A stretch of DNA of 64,000 bases from Cliona cf. orientalis (lineage: Eukaryota; Porifera; Demospongiae; Clionaida; Clionaidae): positions 11,442,087 through 11,506,086 of the forward strand of contig OZ005692.1 in assembly GCA_963930775.1 (NCBI GenBank), in the 5' to 3' direction. Below, piece by piece: positions 55,575 to 64,000 of the stretch. The notes beneath the pieces were generated by a model that was not told the origin of the DNA, ran no database searches, and saw only the letters and a program-made list of their open reading frames with translations. Position 1 is the stretch's first letter; each line of letters begins with the position of its first letter. The position numbers were made by a program, and so were the translations under genes.

Positions 55575-57253
55575 ATCATCAGCGCAGCATCCCCAGTGAC
55601 AACCACATCAACCACGGGCAAAACCACCAAGTTTAGGGGACGTCACTTTGGGGGAATTTATGTGCCAACAATAAACACCTTAAGACCAATAGATACACAA
55701 AAACAAACTGCATGTACATCATCAGCGCAACATCCCCAGTGACAACCACATCAACCACGGGCAAAACCACGAAGTTTAGGGGACGTCACTTTGGGGGAAT
55801 TTATGTGCCAACAATAAACACCTTAAGACCAATAGATACACAAAAACAAACTGCATGTACATCATCAGCGCAACATCCCCAGTGACAACCACATCAACCA
55901 CGGGCAAAACCACGAAGTTTAGGGGACGTCACTTTGGGGGAATTTATGTGCCAACAATAAACACCTTAAGACCAATAGATACACAAAAACAAACTGCATG
56001 TACATCATCAGCGCAACATCCCCAGTGACAACCACATCAACCACGGGCAAAACCACGAAGTTTAGGGGACGTCACTTTGGGGGAATTTATGTTCCAACAA
56101 TTGACACCTTAAACCAAAGAGATACCAAGAAATTAACAGCATGTACATCATCAGTGCAGCCTCGTGAGTGACAACCACATCAACCACGGGCAAAACCACG
56201 AAGTTTAGGGGACGTCACTTTGGGGGAATTTATGTGCCAACAATAAACACCTTAAGACCAATAGATACACAAAAACAAACTGCATGTACATCATCAGCGC
56301 AACATCCCCAGTGACAACCACATCAACCACGGGCAAAACCACGAAGTTTAGGGGACGTCACTTTGGGGGGATTTATGTGCCAACAATAAACACCTTAAGA
56401 CCAAGAGATACACAAAAACAAACTGCATGTACATCATCAGCGCAACATCCCCAGTGACAACCACATCAACCACAAGCAAAACCACGAAGTTTAGGGGACG
56501 TCACTTTGGGGGAATTTATGTGCCAACAATAAACACCTTAAGACCAATAGATACACAAAAACAAACTGCATGTACATCATCAGCGCAACATCCCCAGTGA
56601 CAACCACATCAACCACGGGCAAAACCACGAAGTTTAGGGGATGTCACTTTGGGGGAATTTATGTGCCAACAATAAACACCTTAAGACCAATAGATACACA
56701 AAAACAAACTGCATGTACATCATCAGCGCAACATCCCCAGTGACAACCACATCAACCACGGGCAAAACCACGAAGTTTAGGGGACGTCACTTTGGGGGAA
56801 TTTATGTGCCAACAATAAACACCTTAAGACCAAGAGATACACAAAAACAAACTGCATGTACATCATCAGCGCAACATCCCAAGTGACAACCACATCAACC
56901 ACGGGCAAAACCACGAAGTTTAGGGGACGTCACTTTGGGGGAATTTATGTGCCAACAATAAACACCTTAAGACCAATAGATACACAAAAACAAACTGCAT
57001 GTACATCATCAGCGCAACATCCCCAGTGACAACCACATCAACCACGGGCAAAACCACGAAGTTTAGGGGACGTCACTTTGGGGGAATTTGTGCCAACAAT
57101 AAACACCTTAAGACCAAGAGATACACAAAAACAAACTGCATGTACATCATCAGCGCAACATCCCCAGTGACAACCACATCAACCACGGGCAAAACCACGA
57201 AGTTTAGGGGACGTCACTTTGGGGGAATTTATGTTCCAACAATTGACACCTTA
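55575..57253. repeat. 143-bp satellite array, left part
   Basis: About twelve head-to-tail units with a period of 143 bp (for example CATGTACATC at 55711, 55854 and 55997). A typical unit includes CAACCACATCAACCACGGGC and GTTTAGGGGACGTCACTTTG. Units are very similar, with a few variants carrying AATTGACACC and AGCCTCGTGAGTGAC. Short open frames here are by-products of the repeat. Confidence 0.97.
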
Positions 57254-58040
57254 TATGGAGCTTATTTTGTGTCAAAAATCATGAATTTGATTTTTAGAGT
57301 GAAATACAATGTGATCGGGCAATATCAACTGTGAAATAAAGTTTTCAGTTTGATTGTAGTTTAAATTTTGACTTTTCATTCAATTTTCAATTTGACTTTC
57401 AATTTGATTTTCAATTCGATTTTTGATTTGATTTTCAATTTGATTTTCCATTCGATTTTTGATTTGATTTTCACAATGTGATCTTCAATTAATTTTGATT
57501 TTTCACTTGATTCTCTGTTCAATTTTTGCTTTGATTTTCAATCATTTCATATTCCATTATTCTATAACCCAGAACAGGTTCCACTGGTCATTTTTATTAG
57601 AGTGCAATCCTCTCTCAACAATAATTACATTTAACTTGCATGGCGACCTTTATTACATTCAATGCAGCACAAACCGAAGTGAAATATTGCTCTCAAGTCG
57701 AATGATAGGAACCTCACAGTGGTTAATTCTTGCTAATAAAAACTAATAAAGGTCACCAGGCAAGTAAATTACTGTTGAGTGACAGCGTTACAGTCATAAA
57801 AATGAGCATTGGAACCTGATCTGGGTTATAGAACAATGGAATGTGAACAATCGAAAGTCAAAACGAAAATTGAACAGAAAATCAAATGAAAACTCAAATT
57901 GAAGATCGTATTGAAAATCAAATTGAAAATTGAACAGAAAATCAAATTGAATATCAAATTTGAAGTTGATATTGCCTAATCACATTGTATTTCACTCTAA
58001 AAATCAAATTCATGATTTTTGACACAAAATAAGCTCCATA
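57254..58040. mobile_element. 787-bp foldback element inserted in the satellite
   Basis: The ends are long inverted repeats: TATGGAGCTTATTTTGTGTC on the left and its exact complement on the right, continuing for at least 75 bp with about two mismatches. Inverted matches continue inward (ATAACCCAGAACAGGTTCCA against TGGAACCTGATCTGGGTTAT), so most of the element folds on itself. ACCTTA at 57248-57253 and again at 58041-58046 is a 6-bp target duplication. The uninterrupted satellite unit reads GACACCTTAAACC, which confirms the empty site. No transposase is encoded. Confidence 0.93.
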
Positions 58041-58568
58041 ACCTTAAACCAAAGAGATACCAAGAAACTAACAGCATGTACATCATCAGTGCAGCCTCGT
58101 GAGTGACAACCACATCAACCACGGGTAAAACCACGAAGTTTAGGGGACGTCACTTTGGGGGGATTTATGTGCCAACAATAAACACCTTAAGACCAAGAGA
58201 TACACAAAAACAAACTGCATGTACATCATCAGCGCAACATCCCCAGTGACAACCACATCAACCACGGGCAAAACCACGAAGTTTAGGGGACGTCACTTTG
58301 GGGGAATTTATGTTCCAACAATTGACACCTTAAACCAAAGAGATACCAAGAAACTAACAGCATGTACATCATCAGTGCAGCCTCGTGAGTGACAACCACA
58401 TCAACCACGGGCAAAACCACAAAGTTTAGGGGAGGTCACTTTGGGGGAATTTATGTTCCAACAATTGACACATTAAACCAAAGAGATACCAAGAAACTAA
58501 CAACATGTACATCATCAGTGCAGCCTCGTGAGTGACAACCACATTAACCACGGGTAAAACCACGAAGA
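58041..58568. repeat. 143-bp satellite array, right part
   Basis: Further units of the same satellite, with more of the variant form carrying CAGTGCAGCCTCGTGAGTG. The array breaks off at 58568 and runs directly into a short TTCGGGG(TTTGGG)n tract. Confidence 0.95.
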
Positions 58569-58570
58569 GT

Positions 58571-58592
58571 TTCGGGGTTTGGGTTTGGGTTT
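58571..58592 (+). repeat. interstitial TTCGGG/TTTGGG tract
   Basis: TTCGGGGTTTGGGTTTGGG plus one more TTT. It has the same two hexamers, in the same orientation, as the terminal array 3.8 kb away, and lies exactly at a junction of two repeat families. Confidence 0.85.
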
Positions 58593-60850
58593 GATGCTAG
58601 CTTGAGACTTGCCCACTGATTTTTGTTGTACTTCTACTCGTGCATGGTGCTAGCTTGAGGCTTTTCCGCTGATTGTTGCTATGCTTCTACTGTTGCATGG
58701 TGTTGGCTAGTGGAAAATATTGAGCTCGTATTGCTTTGGTGCATTCTTAAACATGCTTAGCTCTGCACAAGCACATGCACATGCACATGCACATGCATTG
58801 AAGCTTTGAATGGATTTCATAGTCTTGCAGCCAGCTTGTCTGCACATTCAATTAAGCTTTGTATTGATTTGAACAATTGAAGGTGTGGAAACCAATTAAA
58901 GCTTTGTATTGATTTGAACAATTGAAGGTGTGGAAACCAATTACAGCTAGTCAAAACATACAAGTAGCCCTCGCCTGGATGATTCAGAGGGAGGAGTATT
59001 TAAAGAGCAGCAAAAGCCAGCATTGTCATTCAACTAAACTAACTGTTCACCCTTCATCTCAGCTGTACTGTGTCTTCATCTCTGCCAACTGCTGCTATTG
59101 CTCTTCAATTGGAATTATCTACTGCATTGTTGGGATCTTGGCTGTACTGTGTCTTCATCCTTCATCTCAGCTGTACTGTGTCTTCATCTCTGCCAACTGT
59201 TCACCCTTTCTCTCAGCTGCACTGTGTCTTCATCTCTGCCAACTCTTGCTGGTGCTCTTCAATTGGAAGGATCTACTGCATTGTTGGGATCTTGGCTGTA
59301 CTGTGTCTTCATCTCTACCACCTATTGCTGGTGTTCTTTAATTGGAATGATCCTACTGACTGGATTGTTTGGAATTTCTACTGGTGAACATTGTTGGATT
59401 GAGGCAAGTTCTTTTGCGTGCATGACTTTATTGTCTATTTACTGGTACATATGGTGCATGGTGCTGGCTTAAGACTTGTCCACTGATTTTTGTTGTGCTT
59501 CTACTGGTGCATGGTGCTAGCTCGAGACTGCTGAATATTGCTTGGTGTTGGCTTGTGGAATGGGAAAGGGAAAGGAAAGTATTTCCAAATAAGCTTTACA
59601 TTGACCATTGACCATAGAGTCTCACAGCCAGCTTGTGTACACATCCAATTAAGTTTTACATTGATTTGAACAATTCAAGGTGTGGAAACCAATTACAGCC
59701 AGTCAAAACATGCCAGTAGCCCTTGCCTGGATGATTCAGAGAGAGGAGTATTTAAAGAGCAGCAAAAGCCAGCATTGTCATTCAAGTCAACTAACTGTTC
59801 ACCCTTCATCTCCACTGTACTATGTCTTCATCTCTGCCAACTGTTGCTAGCAGCAAAAGCCAGAATTGTCATCAGTTGTACTGTGTCTTCATCTCTGCCA
59901 ACTCTTGCCAGTGCTCTTCAATTGGAAGGTGCTCTTCAATTGGAAGAATCTACTGCATACCCTTCATCTCAGTTGTACTGTGTCTTCATCTCTGCCAACT
60001 GTTGCTAGTGCTCTTCAATTGGAAGGTGCTCTTCAATTGGAAGGATCTACTGCATTGTTGGAACTTGCTGATCTCTCTGTGTGCTCTTCAATTGCTACTG
60101 GTGCACATTGTTGGATTGAGGTAAGTTCTTTTGCATGATTTTGTTGTACTTTTACTATAGTGCATATGATGCATGGTGCTAGCTTGAGACTTGTCCACTG
60201 ATTTTTGTTGTACTTCTACTCGTGCATGGTGCTAGCCTGAGGCCTTTCTGCTGATTGTTGATATGCTTCTACTGTTGCATGGTGTTGGTTTTTGGAAATA
60301 TTGATCTTGTATTGCCCTTGCCTCAGAGGGAGGAGTATTTAAAGAGCAGCAAAAGCCAGCATTGTCATTCAACTAAACTAACTGTTCACCCTTTCTCTCA
60401 GCTGCACTGTGTCTTCATCTCTGCCAGCTGTTCACCCTTTCTCTCAGCTGCACTGTGTCTTCATCTCTGCCAACTGTTCACCCTTTCTCTCAGCTGCACT
60501 GTGTCTTCATCTCTGCCAACTCTTGTTACTGCTATTGCTCTTCAATTGGAAGGATCTACTGCATTGTTGGGATCTTGGCTGTACTGTGTCTTCATCTCTA
60601 CCACCTATAGCTGGTGTTCTTTAATTGGAATGATCCTACCGACTTGATTGTTTGGAATTTCTACTGGTGCACATTGTTAGATTGAGGCAAGTTCTTTTGC
60701 ATGATTTATTTACTGGTACATATGGTGCATGGTGCTGGCTTAAGACTTGTCCACTGATTCTTGTTGTGATTCTACTGGTGCATGGTGCTAGCTTGAGGCC
60801 TTTCCACTGATTCTTGGTATGCTTATACTCTGGTGCATGGTGTTGGCTTT
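58593..60850. repeat. modular repeat with TATA-like boxes
   Basis: Three modules each carry GGAGTATTTAAAGAGCAGCA (TATTTAAAG near 58997, 59749 and 60336) followed by runs of GTACTGTGTCTTCATCTCTG-type and CTTCAATTGGAAGGATCTAC words repeated in varying number. Between modules are copies of CATGGTGCTAGCTTGAG. Spacing of the TATA-like boxes is about 750 and 590 bp. The apparent frames rich in Cys, Ser and Leu are repeat-derived. Confidence 0.88.
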
Positions 60851-61439
60851 GTGTGTGTGTGTGTGATGTGTGTTTGGAGCACAGCTTTAGAGATTGTGTG
60901 TGTACTAACTCGCCTTCACTGGATTAGGCTCATACTTCTTTGTGTATGCTAATGTTAAATATATCCATTGAGTTTATCATGTATATATCTTTTTTTATTC
61001 AGAGATTTTTGGGAGTTGCTACCTACTGGTTGTTGGTGTAGCCTCTTGTGTCTCCAGCCTGAGACGAGCCTTGGTCAACTGCTTTGTCCTCCACTCTTGT
61101 TGGGATTGCTGCCCCTGCATTAACGGTATGTGGAGCCGTCGGATGTTGGTGGTGTGAACAACTTGGGTGTAGCGTGATGCACTTGACCATGGCCCGTCAA
61201 TGGATTGTGATAAACTGCTGTTCTCCTCTCTTGCACATGACTTTGACTCAACTTTACTAGATTATATTGTATGCATGCTTATTTTTAATTTATGGATTTT
61301 TCTGCGCTGCGCTTCATCTAGGCCGCTTAATAATCAAATTTTCCCCGCGTTGATCTTCAACACGCAAAGACTTAGTTTAATATGGGAGGATATGGGGATA
61401 TTTTTGTGAGACTAGTGAGATAGACACAAACAAGCTTAA
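60851..61439. other. spacer between repeat blocks
   Basis: Mostly unique-looking sequence with a short GT tract near 60850. No gene is supported. Confidence 0.4.
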
Positions 61440-61560
61440 TAGGCATGACAAAAGTAACTGTTCAGTGTAGTGTCTGTGTCATGCTCTCGCCTACAAATCT
61501 GTGGAGACTATAGAAACTGTGGTCCTAGGTTCGAGCCTAGCACGGGGGGTTTGGGGGGCC
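61440..61560 (+). mobile_element. tRNA-derived SINE head (probable)
   Basis: GGTTCGAGCCTAGCACGGGG at about 61528-61547 fits the RNA polymerase III B box and T-arm. An upstream TGCTCTCGCCTACAAATCTG region resembles a degenerate anticodon arm. Acceptor-stem pairing is not evident, so this looks like a SINE 5' part rather than a working tRNA gene. It is followed immediately by the 19-bp satellite. Confidence 0.5.
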
Positions 61561-61599
61561 AAAGCATGGGGGGCGCATAAGTATGGTTCTGCGCATAAG

Positions 61600-62387
61600 T
61601 ATTGGGTCGAGCAATAAGTATTGGGTCGAGCAATAAGTATTGGGTCGAGCAATAAGTATTGGGTCGAGCAATAAGTATTGGGTCGAGCAATAAGTATTGG
61701 GTCGAGCAATAAGTATTGGGTCGAGCAATAAGTATTGGGTCGAGCAATAAGTATTGGGTCGAGCAATAAGTATTGGGTCGAGCAATAAGTATTGGGTCGA
61801 GCAATAAGTATTGGGTCGAGCAATAAGTATTGGGTCGAGCAATAAGTATTGGGTCGAGCAATAAGTATTGGGTCGAGCAATAAGTATTGGGTCGAGCAAT
61901 AAGTATTGGGTCGAGCAATAAGTATTGGGTCGAGCAATAAGTATTGGGTCGAGCAATAAGTATTGGGTCGAGCAATAAGTATTGGGTCGAGCAATAAGTA
62001 TTGGGTCGAGCAATAAGTATTGGGTCGAGCAATAAGTATTGGGTCGAGCAATAAGTATTGGGTCGAGCAATAAGTATTGGGTCGAGCAATAAGTATTGGG
62101 TCGAGCAATAAGTATTGGGTCGAGCAATAAGTATTGGGTCGAGCAATAAGTATTGGGTCGAGCAATAAGTATTGGGTCGAGCAATAAGTATTGGGTCGAG
62201 CAATAAGTATTGGGTCGAGCAATAAGTATTGGGTCGAGCAATAAGTATTGGGTCGAGCAATAAGTATTGGGTCGAGCAATAAGTATTGGGTCGAGCAATA
62301 AGTATTGGGTCGAGCAATAAGTATTGGGTCGAGCAATAAGTATTGGGTCGAGCAATAAGTATTGGGTCGAGCAATAAGTATTGGGTC
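61600..62387. repeat. 19-bp satellite, about 41 perfect copies
   Basis: The unit GGGTCGAGCAATAAGTATT is repeated head to tail with no visible mismatch for almost 790 bp. The first variant units read GCGCATAAGTATGGTTCT. Because 19 is not divisible by 3, three overlapping frames on the minus strand stay open with a 19-residue period; these are artefacts. Confidence 0.98.
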
Positions 62388-64000
62388 CGGTTCGGTTCGG
62401 GTTCGGGTTCGGGTTCGGGTTTGGTTCGGGTTCGGTTCGGGTTCGGGTTCGGGTTCGGGTTTGGTTCGGGTTCGGTTCGGGTTCGGGTTCGGGTTTGGGT
62501 TCGGGTTCGGGTTCGGTTTGGGTTTGGGTTTGGGTTCGGGTTCGGGTTTGGGTTTGGGTTCGGGTTCGGGTTCGGGTTCGGTTCGGGTTCGGGTTCGGGT
62601 TCGGGTTCGGGTTCGGGTTCGGGTTCGGTTCGGGTTTGGGTTTGGGTTTGGGTTTGGGTTTGGGTTCGGGTTTGGGTTTGGGTTCGGGTTCGGGTTCGGT
62701 TTGGGTTCGGGTTTGGGTTCGGGTTCGGTTTGGGTTTGGGTTCGGGTTTGGGTTCGGGTTCGGGTTCGGGTTCGGGTTTGGGTTTGGGTTCGGGTTCGGG
62801 TTTGGGTTTGGGTTTGGGTTTGGGTTTGGGTTTGGGTTTGGGTTTGGGTTTGGGTTTGGGTTTGGGTTTGGGTTTGGGTTTGGGTTTGGGTTTGGGTTTG
62901 GGTTTGGGTTTGGGTTTGGGTTTGGGTTTGGGTTTGGGTTTGGGTTTGGGTTTGGGTTTGGGTTTGGGTTTGGGTTTGGGTTTGGGTTTGGGTTTGGGTT
63001 TGGGTTTGGGTTTGGGTTTGGGTTTGGGTTTGGGTTTGGGTTTGGGTTTGGGTTTGGGTTTGGGTTTGGGTTTGGGTTTGGGTTTGGGTTTGGGTTTGGG
63101 TTTGGGTTTGGGTTTGGGTTTGGGTTTGGGTTTGGGTTTGGGTTTGGGTTTGGGTTTGGGTTTGGGTTTGGGTTTGGGTTTGGGTTTGGGTTTGGGTTTG
63201 GGTTTGGGTTTGGGTTTGGGTTTGGGTTTGGGTTTGGGTTTGGGTTTGGGTTTGGGTTTGGGTTTGGGTTTGGGTTTGGGTTTGGGTTTGGGTTTGGGTT
63301 TGGGTTTGGGTTTGGGTTTGGGTTTGGGTTTGGGTTTGGGTTTGGGTTTGGGTTTGGGTTTGGGTTTGGGTTTGGGTTTGGGTTTGGGTTTGGGTTTGGG
63401 TTTGGGTTTGGGTTTGGGTTTGGGTTTGGGTTTGGGTTTGGGTTTGGGTTTGGGTTTGGGTTTGGGTTTGGGTTTGGGTTTGGGTTTGGGTTTGGGTTTG
63501 GGTTTGGGTTTGGGTTTGGGTTTGGGTTTGGGTTTGGGTTTGGGTTTGGGTTTGGGTTTGGGTTTGGGTTTGGGTTTGGGTTTGGGTTTGGGTTTGGGTT
63601 TGGGTTTGGGTTTGGGTTTGGGTTTGGGTTTGGGTTTGGGTTTGGGTTTGGGTTTGGGTTTGGGTTTGGGTTTGGGTTTGGGTTTGGGTTTGGGTTTGGG
63701 TTTGGGTTTGGGTTTGGGTTTGGGTTTGGGTTTGGGTTTGGTTTGGGTTTGGGTTTGGGTTTGGGGTTTGGGTTTGGTTGGGTTTGGGTTTGGGTTTGGG
63801 TTGGGTTGGGTTGGGTGGGGTGGGTTTGGGTTTGGGTGTGGGGTTTGGGTTTGGGGTTTGGGTGTGGGGTGGGTGGGGGGGGTTGGGGTTTGGGGTTGGG
63901 GTGTGGGTGGGGGTTGGGGTTTGGGGTTGGGGTTGGGGTGTGGGGTTGGGGTTTGGGTTGGGGGGTGGGGGGGGGTTTGGGGTTTGGGTTTGGGGTTTGG
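62388..64000 (+). repeat. telomere-like TTCGGG/TTTGGG hexamer array
   Basis: From 62388 to about 62810, TTCGGG and TTTGGG hexamers are mixed. From there to about 63740 the array is pure TTTGGG. The last 260 bp are degenerate G-rich sequence that reaches the window end. The G-rich strand runs 5' to 3' toward the right edge, the orientation a right-hand chromosome end would have. Canonical animal TTAGGG was not seen. It could be a variant telomere, a subtelomeric satellite, or an internal array. Confidence 0.93.

Noticed and set aside
58922..60647. Cys/Ser/Leu-rich open frames
   Set aside because: They overlap in three frames and follow the repeat modules; no consistent protein.
61500..61560. 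Functional tRNA gene
   Set aside because: A T-arm-like B box is present but no matching acceptor stem or complete D-arm and anticodon arm could be paired.
61491..62374. Three 270-290 residue minus-strand proteins with a 19-residue repeat
   Set aside because: Direct by-product of a 19-bp satellite with no stop in the unit; no splice, promoter or composition support.
61600..62387. CRISPR array
   Set aside because: Units are directly contiguous with no variable spacers, and the genome is eukaryotic.

Overview
The window is animal nuclear DNA. It is AT-rich and gene-dense, with short spliceosomal introns and no operons. The genes are metazoan signalling, cytoskeletal and chromatin genes (AKT, RASGRP, formin, RGS22-like, BAG3-like, LIN52, SLC29), each split into many small exons. 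The compact layout, plus an intron-bearing P-element-type transposase and several lineage-specific genes, suggests an early-branching animal, most likely a demosponge. That placement is inference from gene style, not from a species marker.

Layout. 1-2.6 kb: P-element/THAP9-type transposase (minus), cut by the window edge. 3.4-9.5 kb: two tandem equilibrative nucleoside transporter genes (plus) with identical exon structure. 9.9-11.9 kb: LIN52 (minus) and a WW-BAG co-chaperone (plus), head to head. 12.3-14.0 kb: secreted Cys-rich orphan (plus). 14.0-17.6 kb: no confident gene. 17.7-24.6 kb: RGS22-like gene (minus). 25.1-29.0 kb: a RING finger fused to a TKL-type protein kinase (minus). 29.9-34.7 kb: complete AKT/PKB (plus). 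35.2-40.3 kb: FH1-FH2 formin (minus). 40.4-46.2 kb: RASGRP (plus). 46-51 kb: intergenic with non-autonomous transposons and a duplicated hairpin. 51.3-54.7 kb: two unrecognised genes (plus). 55.6-64 kb: repeat-only DNA. This last block holds a 143-bp satellite split by a 787-bp foldback element, a modular repeat with TATA-like boxes, a tRNA-derived SINE head, about 41 copies of a 19-bp satellite, and about 1.6 kb of TTCGGG/TTTGGG hexamers running to the window end with the G-rich strand pointing outward.

How the genes relate. Several neighbours are divergent pairs that probably share promoters: LIN52/BAG3-like (200 bp apart), formin/RASGRP (74 bp) and RING-kinase/AKT (862 bp). AKT, RASGRP and RGS22-like are all signalling regulators, but nothing in the sequence shows they are a functional cluster. 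The most unusual items are the RING-TKL kinase fusion with a Gln/Glu-rich UIM-like segment, the non-canonical telomere-like hexamer array with an interstitial copy about 3.8 kb inward, and the foldback transposon with a clear 6-bp target duplication.

Exon boundaries were assigned by eye from GT/AG (one GC/AG) sites and reading-frame continuity. Feature coordinates for spliced genes run from start to stop codon and include introns.
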